Assembly: GCA_947396885.1 (NCBI GenBank) | Contig: OX377204.1 | Location: 55,787,139 to 55,851,138, forward strand | Length of the DNA stretch: 64,000 bases | Source: Heligmosomoides polygyrus polygyrus | Lineage: Eukaryota > Nematoda > Chromadorea > Rhabditida > Heligmosomidae | Direction of reading: 5' to 3' | In this document: piece after piece, positions 43,722 to 53,714 of the stretch | Numbering within the stretch: the stretch's first letter is position 1 | Layout: the number at the start of each line of letters is the position of its first letter | Made by a program: the position numbers and the translations under genes | The notes under the pieces: model-generated | Told to the model about the DNA's origin: nothing | The model's database searches: none | What the model saw: only the letters and a program-made list of their open reading frames with translations

Positions 43722-44246
43722 CAGGGTCAAGCGTGGGGTTCGATTTTTGACGAAAATTTACGACCCCCCCCTCCCAGAGCGGATCTGGTACGACCCTCCC
43801 CCCTTGTGTAGACCACCGTTTTATTTCCTATCCGCGTTGATTTTTTAAAATTTTCTATGCAATTTTTGTACCCTTTAATAGGTCCTTCTTTCCAGGTGCA
43901 GCGTCGACTGTATCAGATTAGCTCAAGAAAGAGGACAACTGTTTGATTTAGTGATTTTTGTTAGAAAAAAAAACGCTGATAAACTTTTTGTTTATGTAAT
44001 CTTCTGATAATAATATTTTGTTTGTTTACAGTTGAAAATAAAGCACTTTTGAGAGCAGTTGTCGAATTAATCACAACGAGTTCAACTTTTCAGGCTTTCT
44101 GAGCATCTCGTGAACACGGAACATTTTTGTACGTGAAGGAGCAACATCTGCATTCGAAATTGTACTCTATACAATGCAGAGTGTTAATTGCTAAAGCTGA
44201 CTTAAGTGCTTTATCCACAACATTTTTTTAGACACTCTCGGAAGCG

Positions 44247-44489
44247 ATGACGGAATGGCAACCGGAGGATGGACTTGTCACGGAACTAATTTTCTCTCTT
44301 CTGCTGGAAACAGCATCAGAAAGTGAACTTGTACCCAATAAAATTTTAAGCCCCCGTTTGACACATGGCAATAAAACCTGTTTCCTGAAACGATCCTTTG
44401 TGAACAGACACTCCGATTTGTGTCATTTGCCGAAAATTTTCGACACCGTTAATCACATGAAAGCATGGATCCTGCTTTTTAAAGCGTAG
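44247..44489 (+). other. Open frame in left half of the hAT-like foldback, mirrored in the right half
   Basis: An 80-codon frame beginning MTEWQPEDGLVTELIFSLLL. It is mirrored on the minus strand at about 47470-47245 (MATEDGFVTELFFSLLL within 47029-47532). Both stay open over about 75 residues despite roughly 25% amino-acid differences. Upstream of each lies a pyrimidine tract plus AG (TTTCTTTCCAG, TTTTTTTTTCAG), like a 3' splice site. No domain is recognised. It could be an exon of a captured or element-encoded gene. Confidence 0.35.
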
Positions 44490-44929
44490 AATCCACACTT
44501 CTTATTGTTTTAAAAACTCTGTAAAATTTTCAGAGACGTTGAACAAACTCCGAAATATGGTAGGTTACGTGGAGCCATTGCGTTCGCCGATATCATCGAT
44601 GGAGACTGAGGGTGGCCTTCTCGCGGAAAATTTTTCAATCTTCTCAAAGAAAGAACACGCGAGAGTGAAATTGTGCTTCATGGATTTTTCAGGCATGAGT
44701 ATTACACAGTAAAAATCTGAGCTTCTTCGCAGCGATCTCCGATATGATTAGGGCTGATCGCACTAAAATTTTTCGCTTTTCAAGAAAAATTAATTAATTT
44801 TTACCTGATGCAGATCACCCACACAGTTGAAATCTTGCCACAAAACGTTTCAAGTCTTGTTCAATGCACAGTGTAAAAATCATGGTTTCCTGAAACGAAT
44901 AGATTGTATCGACCTCTGATCGATATGGC

Positions 44930-46770
44930 ACCGTCGTCATAGGAGCGACGAAATTCGACATTCGCAAAAATGACTATAACTCGGTAGGTTTTCCACAATT
45001 TTAAAAAGCCAATGGCTTTTTGAAAACTAGAAAAAAAGATGTTTTATACGGTGTGAAAATCGGTTTTCGAAAACTAGATCTTCATAGGGGGCGGAGGACT
45101 TCGATTTTTGTGCGAAAAAAATTGATGTGATATTGAATAAGTAATCGTAACTCGGTAAGTTTTTCGAGTTTTACAAAAGCCAATAGCTATTTGGAAACTA
45201 GAGGAAAAGCGCTTTCGAACCATATAAAAACTGTTTTTCAACAGGGAGGTCTTCATAGGGGGCGGTAGGTGTTCGATTTCTGGTCCATTGTTGCAGAAAT
45301 ACGTGCCAAAAATCGAACCCCCCTCGCCCCGTATGAAGACCCCTTTTTTGAAAACCGGTTTCTATATGGTAAGAAAGCACCTTTCTCTATTTTTCAAAAA
45401 GCAATTGGGATTTTTGAATTTCAAAAATTGAACCAAGTTATGATCAAATTTGTAAAGAACGGCTCGCAGACTCTCCACCCTCGACATTGGAGTGATTTCA
45501 TAAAAATGGTCATAACTCCGTTCGTTTTTCGAAATTCAAAAATCCCAATTGCTTTTTGAAAAATAGAGGAAATATGCTAACTGACCATGCATAAATCGTC
45601 TTTCAAAATGGAGGTCTTCATAGGGGGCGGGGGGGGGGTTCGATTTTTGGCACGTATTTCTGCAACAATGGACCAGAAATCGAACCCCCACCGCCCCCTA
45701 TGAAGACCTCCCTGATGAAAACTAATTTTTACATGGTTCGAAAACGCTTTTCCTCTAGTTTTCAAAATGCAATTGGGATTTTTGGATTTCAAAAAATGAA
45801 CTGAGTTATGATCAATTTTGTGAAACCGTAACCAGAGGAGTTTGTCGGTCCATCACCGGAGTCATTGGAGTGATTTCAGAAAAAATGTCCATAACTCGGC
45901 TCGTACTTCGGAATTCAAAAATCCCAATTGCTTTTCGAAAACTAGAGGAAATGCGCTTTCGAACCATGTAGAAATTTGTTTTCAACAGGGAGGTCTTCAT
46001 AGGGGGCGGTGGGGGTTCGATTTCTGGTCGATTTTTGCCAAAAATCGACCAAAAATCGAACCCCCTCGCCCCCTATGAAGACCTCCTTTCTGAAAGACGA
46101 TTTATGCAGGGTCAGTTAGCATATTTCCTCTATTTTTCAAAAAGCAATTGGGATTTTCGAATTTCGAAAAACGAACGGAGTTATGATCATTTTTATGAAA
46201 TCACTCCAATGTCGACGGTGGAGAGTCTGTGAGCCGTTCTTCACAAATTTGATCATAACTTGGTTCAGTTTTTGAAATTCAAAAATCCCAATTGCTTTTT
46301 GAAAAATAGAGAAAGGTGCTTTCTTACCATATAGAAACCGGTTTTCAAAAAAGGGGTCTTCATACGGGGCGAGGGGGGTTCGATTTTTGGCACGTATTTC
46401 TGCAACAATGGACCAGAAATCCAACACCTACCGCCCCCTATGAAGACCTCCCTGTTGAAAAACAATTTTTATATGGTTCGAAAGCGCTTTTCCTCTAGTT
46501 TCCAAATAGCTATTGGCTTTTGTAAAACTCGAAAAACTTACCGAGTTACGATTACTTATTCAATATCACATCAATTTTTTTCGCACAAAAATCGAAGTCC
46601 TCCGCCCCCTATGAAGATCTAGTTTTTGAAAACCGATTTTTACACCGTATAAAACATCTTTTTTTCTAGTTTTCAAAAAGTCATTGGCTTTTTAAAATTG
46701 TGGAAAACTTACCGAGTTATAGTCATTTTTGTGAACGTCGAATTTTGTCGCTCCCATGACGTCGGTGCCA
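44930..46770. repeat. Nested inverted repeat core of the hAT-like foldback
   Basis: About seven copies of a ~200-300-bp unit in alternating orientation. The unit contains AAATCCCAATTGCTTTTTGA, GGGAGGTCTTCATAGGGGGC and GGTTCGATTTCTGGTC or its variant. The axis of symmetry of the element is near 45830, and copies equidistant from it are the most alike (45074-45256 with 46440-46622; 45269-45559 with 46137-46427). Confidence 0.85.
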
Positions 46771-47028
46771 TATCGACCAGTGGTCGATCCAGTCTATTCG
46801 TTTCAGAAAACCATAATTTTTACACTGTGCATTAAACAAGACTTGAAACTTTTTGTGGCAAGATTTCAACTGTGTGGTTGATCTGCTTCAGGTAAAAATT
46901 AATTAATTTTTCTTGAAAAGCGAAAAATTTAGATACGATCAGCCCTAATCATATCGGAGATCGCTGCGAAGAAGCTTAGTTTATGATTGTATATTAATCA
47001 CATCTTGCGTTCTAAGATGGCCCAGTTT

Positions 47029-47532
47029 TCACTCTCTGATGCTCTTCCTCCAGAAGGTAGAAATTTTTTTGCCGCAAGAAGTCCGTCCTTCAGTGGCGAT
47101 CGGTGATATCGGAGAACGCAATGGCTCCACGTAACCTACCATATTTCGGAGTTTGTGCGACATCCCTGAAAAATTCACAGAGCTTTTAAAACTGTAAGAG
47201 GTGTGGGTTCTACGCTTTAAAAAGCAGCTTGTAAAAATAGCGGCTTCCATGTGATTAACGGTGTCGAATTTTTTCGGCAAATGGTACAAATCGGAGCGTC
47301 TGTTTATACAGAAGATTGTCTCACAAAAACACCTTCTATTCCCTTGTGTCAACCGGTGGATTAAAACTTTATTGGGTACAACTTCACTTTCTGATGTTGT
47401 TTCCAGTAGAAGAGAGAAAAATAGTTCCGTGACAAATCCATCCTCGGTTGCCATTCGGTCATCGCTTCGAAGAGTTCTTCCAAAAATCTTGTAGGAAAAG
47501 CACCTAATTTTCCTTAGCAATTGACACCTCAA
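47029..47532 (-). other. Open frame in right half of the hAT-like foldback
   Basis: A 167-codon minus-strand frame. Residues from about 28 onward correspond to the left-half frame at 44247-44489 (shared LVTEL/FVTEL, SLLLET, SESE, VPNK, HLPK and FDTVNHM). It then continues with NMVGYVEPLRSPIS, a stretch that is also conserved in the left half at 44555-44590. Unknown function. Confidence 0.35.
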
Positions 47533-47938
47533 AATTTATAGACTGCAATTTAGGACGTAGATGTCGCTCGTTCAGGCAGAAAACTGTCGCGTCCATGACT
47601 TCCTGAAAAAAAAAACAACTGAAAAATGGAAAGTTCTCATTGACTCCAAATCTGCCGGCGGAAAATCTTTGTTTCTAACGAGTAATACAATCATTATTTG
47701 AAACTTGTTATATTAATTTTTACAACTTTGCGGGACGAAGAAGAGACTCCACACCTTCGTAAGCATTCCCTGGAAAAGACAACTTATTAAGAATTAAAAA
47801 AATTACCAAAAAACCTGAAGAATAAGAGAGAATCCTCTGTCAAAACCGGAAGAGCACGACCCCCCCCCCCCTCCAGACGAGGCCACAGCACGACCCCCCC
47901 TTCGATTCCCGAACCTCAAGCTTGACCCTGATCCCGAC

Positions 47939-48045
47939 GCAAATTGCATGACGCCTTCGACATGTCTTCTGAACCCCAACGCAAATTGGATGACGTCTTC
48001 AGTAAGTCTTCTGAACCCCAACGCCAATTGGATGACCTTTGTTGA
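47939..48045 (+). repeat. 42-bp array, left arm, last ~2.5 monomers
   Basis: Continues the array interrupted at 43721. It ends within a monomer at GGATGACCTTTG. Confidence 0.9.
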
Positions 48046-49242
48046 CTAGCTCTGTGCTCTTCTCCGCGTCATCGGATGAAATAGGTGAGAGTCAGAGGGA
48101 CAATGCCAGGGGATTAGTGTCAGTGGGGAACCGCGTTCCAACCCAGATCTTTCAATTCTGCGCGGGTCTAGAAATATTGTCAGGAAGTTATAATGATAAG
48201 CATTCAAAGAAGGAAGATGTTGTGGTAAGACTTCCACAACCTTGAAGTCTATACACCTCCCATTCAGTCACGTATATGCTAGGACTCCAATCAACTGTAA
48301 GGGTTTGTTGATGCTCCACGATGAGAGCGACGCGAGCGCTGCGACAAGAGCGACTACGCCACGACGAGTATGATATGAGCGACTGTGGAGTGATGTAACT
48401 ACATAAAAGAACCCCATGGGAATAAGTCGCTTGAAATCCGGACTTGAAACACCTTTCTGCTAATTATGCTTATTTCGATTGAAGCAATCACCATACATAT
48501 ATGTCTACGGTACATGAGGAACGTGATGGTCTGGATGGCAGGAATTCTGAAAGCAGTGCGAGTTTCCCCTCAATCGGCATGAAAATCTGAAATAACCTTG
48601 GAAAAACGTCTCCGACCCGTCTAGGCGGAAGGTACCAAGCTCTGGCTATCAAAGTAAACGCATTAAGGATACTTTCTGAGTAGTATATTCAATTAAACGA
48701 ACAAGTATACAAATTTCGAGACCTTCCGACCTTCAGCAGCGGTAAGTAACACGCTCCAACGCTAACCACCGGTCTCTTCCGTCGCTTGCAACTATGAACA
48801 TGGGACTGGAGCGACATGAACGACAGCGCTAGACCGTGAACAGATTTCGAGGCCATCGCATGAGTCCCGACTCATGCACCATGAAGCCTGTAACACGTCT
48901 TCTGACAAGGGAAAGGTCTGAAGTGTATGTCTTAGCTGGGAAAGCGAGTCATGTAGGAAGAATCTCCACTTTTCAATTACTATAAAATGTATTTCGTTTT
49001 TTCCAAATAGGTAGACCAAACGAGTAGAGGTTCACGAATCCAGAATTCACAAGAAGTCGAGGGTATCGTTCGACCGAACTGCATCGATGTTTTTAAAGAT
49101 TTTTTTTCACATATTAGATATTCTAGAATGGGAATCCCAAAATGCGATGGAGCCTGGACAAGACTCCACGTCAACTTTCTTGAGGGTTTGGCGGCCGGTA
49201 GGTCGCTAATTAGGTACCTATTTAGAGAGGCTTTATAGGCTT
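48046..49242. other. Loop of the 12-kb palindrome
   Basis: Unique sequence between the two arrays. A minus-strand frame running out of the right array (48980-49242 part) continues for about 85 residues (AYKASLNRYLISDLPAAKPS near its start) with balanced composition, but I do not recognise it. A Tc5-like fragment occupies 48905-49035. A short palindrome, CATGAGTCCCGACTCATG, occurs near 48860. Confidence 0.4.
48905..49035 (+). mobile_element. Tc5-like foldback fragment (related to copy 3)
   Basis: CAAGGGAAAGGTCTGAAGTG follows CTGA, so the left context again fits CTNA. About 130 bp align with the left arm of copy 3 (TATGTCTTAGCTGGGAAAGC, then TATAAAATGTATTTCGTTTT, then CGAGTAGAGGTTCAC). The other end is absent. 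Confidence 0.6.
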
Positions 49243-49690
49243 TTGTGTCGGGATTCAGAAGAGCGCAATTTGTGTCGGGATTCAGAAGGCCTGCCACAAA
49301 CGTCATCGAATTTGAGTTGGGGTTCAGAAGACGTGCCGAAGGCTTCATGTAATTTGCGTTGGTGTTCAAAAGACGTACTGAAGACGTCATGCAATTTGTG
49401 TCATGATTCAGAAGGCCTGCCACAAACGTCATCGAATTTGAGTTGGGGTTCAGAAGACGTGCCGAAGGCGTCATGTAATTTGCGTTGGTGTTCAAAAGAC
49501 GTACTGAAAACGTCATGCAATTTGTGTCGGGATTCAGAAGGCCTGTCACAAACGTCATCCAATTTGCGTTGGGGTTCAGAAGACATGTCGAAGGCGTCAT
49601 GCAATTTGTGTCGGGATTCAAAAGGCCTGCCACAAACGTCATCCAATTTGCGTCGGGGTTCAGAAGACGTACTGAAGACATAGTCTCAAA
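49243..49690 (-). repeat. 42-bp tandem array, right arm (~10.7 monomers)
   Basis: The same A/B monomers on the minus strand, again without indels. It includes monomers with GAACACCAACGCAAATTACA that are not seen in the left array, so the arrays have diverged in monomer order. Confidence 0.93.
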
Positions 49691-50842
49691 CAATATGTTT
49701 CCCATTCCGTAGTTCTGTGGCCCCATTATTGATTGCCATAAAGCTTACATGATGCTAGCAGTGATAGAAATTTGTGCCGGTTCCTTGACGATTGTTGTTA
49801 CAGTAGCGATTTGAAAACGTGGTACCCTAATAAGAACATCTTGTGTCAGTTATAAAGTCGTTTAAAAGTATTTATAGCACAATTATCAGCCCTTATTAAC
49901 GGTCAAATAGTTGATCTACTTATAAACTCCTGCCACTTTCGGCTTCTCCATCGAAGTTCTGCACTTGGATCCAAAGCATATCGCGCCTCTTTCTCAGGCA
50001 AAGAATGCCTAAAGCATGCCTTTAGGTCAGCCAATGTAGGTGCGAATGACCGTAAAAAGTGCTAGGAGCGCAACAGGTCAAGACATCCGGCGAACGCAGA
50101 GGGAAAGCAAGCAATTACTCCAATACGGGGGACCAACGTCTAAACGAGGGGCCAATGTGGCACTGGGAGCCAGTCTAGAGCAGGGGACTACCTCTTGGAA
50201 GTATCGAAACATCAGAAGAGTTTGTTTAAAAAACATTTGAAATAATAACGTTGAGAACATTCGCATTTAAGTGAATTTCAAATATAGGATTTCTCGGACT
50301 GCTGTATTTAGGGTAGGACTCCATGTTTAGGAAAAACACTATGGGTCTCCCGCTTTAAACGTGCATCTGGGACTGCAGCTTAGAAAAATGTCATAGTTCC
50401 ATTTAAAAGGATAACGGCTAAAGAATAAGGTGACTTCATGAAAACATCGAACTTCGATAAAATTAGAACAAACAAAGGGAAATAAGTTATAAACCCAAAC
50501 AAAAAACGAGTAGACCAACTTACATGGAAGCTTAGTGACCACTCACTTGTTACCTGAGTATCCATTTGAAGGCATTGTATCATCTTGCTTATCAAGAAGG
50601 GTTCTTGTAGCCAGAAGCACAAGTAAACCTCCATGAAGTAGCAAGTGATTACAAAGCAGACGACGAAAATGGGAGAAACAGGAAGAATACAGAATGGAAG
50701 AATGGCCTCCTGTCGATTCCATCGATGATAACAGCTGATGGCTGGGGAGGAGGCCCGTTCTTCCCCCCAGCCCGCCGAGCGCGTGAACTCGTCCGCGATG
50801 GGCGCAATTAGCGCCGCCCCTCCGCATGCTGGGGGGAAGAAC
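49691..50842 (-). repeat. Right arm of the 12-kb palindrome
   Basis: Mirror image of 38491-39654, ending with the complement of the GTTCTTCCCCCCAGCATGCG terminus. Relative to the left arm it has a small insertion near 50690 (AGAATGGAAGAATGG) and scattered substitutions. Confidence 0.85.
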
Positions 50843-50945
50843 ACTACCCCGCCATTTGAATGTGGCTTCGTCAGTCCATAGAATTCGTCTTGGAAAATAG
50901 ATTTCCTGCTCACATTTAATTTGTGCAATGAATGAACTCGCATGT
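50843..50945 (-). pseudogene. Scrap of a mariner-superfamily transposase
   Basis: The minus strand encodes QEIYFPRRILWTDEATFKW, resembling the first-aspartate region (WTDEA-F) of mariner-superfamily transposases found in arthropods and nematodes. It abuts the end of the 12-kb palindrome; its continuation would have lain inside the palindrome and is missing. Short, so tentative. Confidence 0.4.
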
Positions 50946-51131
50946 CACGTGTCTTTCACGTGATTGTCAAGTTCTAAACGTTAAAAGAAGAAAAGCACAG
51001 GTTAATCATGCCAAGTAGTAACTAGATTGCAACAAGCATTCAGGCCACGAACAATCAATCGAGTTGGAAATGCAAGGCTTCCTGCTAGGGAATGGGGCAA
51101 TCTTAAATGTTTACACGCCGCAGAAGTCTCG
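50946..51131. other. Short unassigned interval
   Basis: Nothing recognised. Confidence 0.35.
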
Positions 51132-51134
51132 TTA

Positions 51135-51491
51135 GGCCTATGTCATACCTTCGCTTACCCCGAGCGAAGGCGACGAACAGAGCGATGAGCGAAGTCTCTT
51201 CGCTAGCGTGAAGCTAGCGAATAGGCGCGCAGTTAATAGCATTGTGTGCAGCTGCGTCGTAGCATCGCTACCGATGCCGTCCGACGCTCTGCTCAGCTCA
51301 GCGACGCGGTCGCATCGGTAGCGATGCCGTATCGCTCGAAAGTATGACACCCCGCTAGCGAGACTTCGCTAGCGGTGGATCGACAACTGCTACAGGCGTC
51401 TGCCCCTCCACAACGTCTGATACCGTCCCTTCCCCAATTATGTTAGTTGTCCATCGCCTTCGCTAGCGAAGAGCGATGGTATGACATAGGC
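51135..51491. mobile_element. PIF/Harbinger-like MITE (TTA duplication)
   Basis: A 357-bp element with ends GGCCTATGTCATACC and the complement GGTATGACATAGGCC, flanked by TTA on both sides (51132-51134, 51492-51494). A 3-bp TTA duplication with GG-starting ends is typical of PIF/Harbinger elements. The interior has nested inverted blocks built on GCTAGCGAAG/CTTCGCTAGC and GCATCGCTACCGATGC. Confidence 0.8.
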
Positions 51492-51494
51492 CTT

Positions 51495-52900
51495 AGCCTG
51501 TGCTTTCACATAACTCTTATCATCTTCAAGTGCTTCACTAGCAGCAATGTTAGAATCTTTCAAACAGTACCTGCATTTTGTAGAATACCCTGCATTTTTT
51601 GCAAGCATTAGCGTGTTTTTAAGTTTTAAACCTCGAAAAAAAAGCACAAACAACTTTGTGAAGAGATTATAACAAGTATTTAAACCAAACACAATCAATC
51701 GAGTGTAAAACGCAAAATTTCAGACGAGTGCATGATGCATTCCATATCGCTCATATGTCAGAAAATTTCTATTTTCTTAAGCTTTTATGTGCTTTTTCCT
51801 TTCCTGAACATATACTGAGTTCATTCCTGAACATATACTCTTGGAACAATACAGAGAGTGTCATTCTCATCAAAACCGTGCGTATTTCAGATGGTTGTGT
51901 TCGAAAAAATCGCTGGTGCTTTCAAAGGAGACCGCCCGAAAATCAACGACATTGGAAACATGGGAAGAGCTTCTATTGCTTGATTGAAGGCTTCTCCGGT
52001 TCAGCTTTTTGCTTCAATGAAGCGAAAATTGCTTGTGACTCACCGTTATAAACACCTTGGGTGCAGATGTAGCATGTGGTGTGAGGCGTTGTACTGCTAT
52101 GGTGTTTGCAAAACCGTACTCAACATTCTGCACCTGTAGTTTTGCTCCTGTGAAAAAATCGTTGTCTCGTTTATGAATATTGTTGTCTCATAAACTTCAA
52201 GCCAGATTATTCAAACGAGGTTGTGTTTCATAGTGGCCATAATGGGTTAATGAACTCGAAGATATATAATCTCCCAACAAGTACGGTGGATAAACCAAGA
52301 GCGGAGCAGCGGAGGTCTAGTTGAAGCCAAGTCTAGTTTGTCTCCCTGGGTGGCCGACTAAATACAAGGCTGGCTTGGTTGCCTGACAAAAAAAAATAAC
52401 AGTAAGCTTCCCCAGTTTCATTTCAACCGTCTGGAGAGGAGCCATTGCGGAGTCGCATTCATCTGAAGCCACTGAAATTGCCTGGCGCAATGGCGCACTA
52501 TCTCATTAATATTTCTTTGCTTCAGCTTCTACATTACGCCTAATCGGCCCACAAATTCTTATGTCAATTGGCTTCATAAAGGATTTTTGTTCAGGATTTT
52601 CTTCCTTCCCTGAATAGAACTCTCTTATGAGAACAGAAGAGCGCGACGCTGAAATCTTGACGACAAGCTTGTTATCATGTACAGCTACGGCCGTAGCTTA
52701 TGATCAAATCCCAAAATGCCGCATTTTCGCGGCTTTTTCGGCGCTTTGAAATGAATCCCTTGAAAAGTTAAAGCTATGTTAAGTTAATCAATCGAGAAAA
52801 CAAGCATATTTTTGATTTCAGTAGCCCAAGCTCTATCATGAAGCTTAAAAAACTCAAGAACTTCAAAATTCAACCGAATTTCCCTAAATCTTCATCTTAC
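51495..52900. other. Unassigned interval
   Basis: AT-rich with no recognised element or RNA gene. A 107-codon plus-strand frame (51728-52051) has no identifiable domain. Confidence 0.35.
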
Positions 52901-52910
52901 TTTCAAAATC

Positions 52911-53714
52911 GTGCTCCATCGCGACCGACGGGTTGTCCGTCGCAAAGCGTCCCATGCGCACGATTCCTCTAATTTTAGGTTTTTTGAGAAACGGTTAGCA
53001 AAGTTCGACTCGTCTCATCGAGATCTACACAAATGTATATATAGCTTTACCATACCACCGAATTTTCGCTGTGGGTGGCCAAAGAGTGACTGGAGCAGGC
53101 TCTTTGCGATTGAAGCAGCTTATTTCCTAGGATTTGCATGCATGTTTTCGGAGAATGTCAAGCATGGCGTATGTCGCCAGTGCTCTGTCATGCAAGATAT
53201 GCTCCGAGAGTGCGCCATGAACAATGCATATAGGAACGAACCAATCAATCAAGTGGGCAAAGCATGCTCACTCCGCTTCTATCTTCCCTTACTGGAACGT
53301 AAAGCCTTCGAGACTATTTCCAACCATTTGGAGGATTTTGTTGGAAATTTCTACCCACCCTACTCAAAAATTGCTGTACTCTGTCTCTGCGAGACTTTGG
53401 AGTGCGTCGTGAACAATGCATATAAGAACGAACCAATCAATCAAGTGGGCAAAGCATGCTCACTCCGCTTCTATCTTCCCTTACTGGAACGTAAAGCCTT
53501 CGAGACTATTTCCAACCGTTTGGAGGATTTTGTTGGAAATTTCTACCCACCCTACTCAAAAATTGCTGTACTCTGTCTCTGCGAGACTTTGGAGTGCGTC
53601 GTGAACAATGCATATAGGATCGAACCTAACAATAGAGTGGGCGTGACAGCTTGCAGAGTGAGCGTTAGGGCGCGTTACACCATTCAATTCAGCACGAAAA
53701 GCTCTACCGAATGA
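52911..53714 (+). other. 267-codon open frame created by 192-bp tandem units
   Basis: The frame reads through two near-identical 192-bp units (starting at about 53224 and 53416; 64 residues each, with AFETISN and EDFVGNFYPPYSK in both) and a partial third. Because 192 is a multiple of three, duplication lengthened an existing frame. There is no recognised domain, and no similarly open frame in the related 31-34 kb element. I judge it non-coding, with an unverified chance of being translated. Confidence 0.4.
53224..53607 (+). repeat. Tandem duplication, 2 x 192 bp
   Basis: Two units differ by only a few bases (for example CAACCATTTGG against CAACCGTTTGG), so the duplication is recent. The unit is the intact version of the degenerate ~190-bp repeats in the 31-34 kb foldback. 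Confidence 0.93.

Larger units (their letters stand above)
43722..47930. mobile_element. hAT-like 4.2-kb foldback, 8-bp duplication ATCCCGAC
   Basis: The ends are CAGGGTCAAGCGTGGGGTTCG and the complement of CAGGGTCAAGCTTGAGGTTCG, flanked by ATCCCGAC at 43714-43721 and 47931-47938. Precise removal restores a 42-bp monomer. CAGGG ends with 8-bp duplications are typical of hAT elements. Subterminal C/G-tracts (CGACCCCCCCCTCCC, CCCCCCCCCCCCTCC) lie near both ends. The interior is itself two inverted halves meeting near 45830. No hAT transposase (no RxE or C-terminal dimerisation motif) was seen. Confidence 0.82.
38491..50842. repeat. 12.35-kb palindrome (giant foldback)
   Basis: GTTCTTCCCCCCAGCATGCG at 38491 is mirrored by its complement ending at 50842. 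The outer arms (38491-39654, 49691-50842) stay aligned for about 1.15 kb with a few substitutions and small indels. Encoded 62-codon frames at 39062-39250 and 50078-50266 differ by a single residue. Both arms then enter 42-bp arrays, with a 1.2-kb unique loop at 48046-49242. Without the two later insertions in the left array the structure would be about 4.7 kb. No terminal duplication was identified, so it may be a transposon with very long inverted ends or a rearrangement product. Confidence 0.88.

Noticed and set aside
43157..43750. 197- and 262-codon repeat proteins encoded by the 42-bp array
   Set aside because: Four of six frames are open simply because the unit is a multiple of three without stops. 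No start context, flanking exon or domain supports translation. Kept only as a question under findings.
43154..49690. CRISPR-like array
   Set aside because: Monomers are contiguous with no unique spacers, and the surroundings are eukaryotic transposons.
38491..50842. Assembly artefact from a read that turned back on itself
   Set aside because: The arms differ by substitutions and indels, array monomer order differs, and the large insertions are in one arm only. Not fully excluded without reads, but unlikely.
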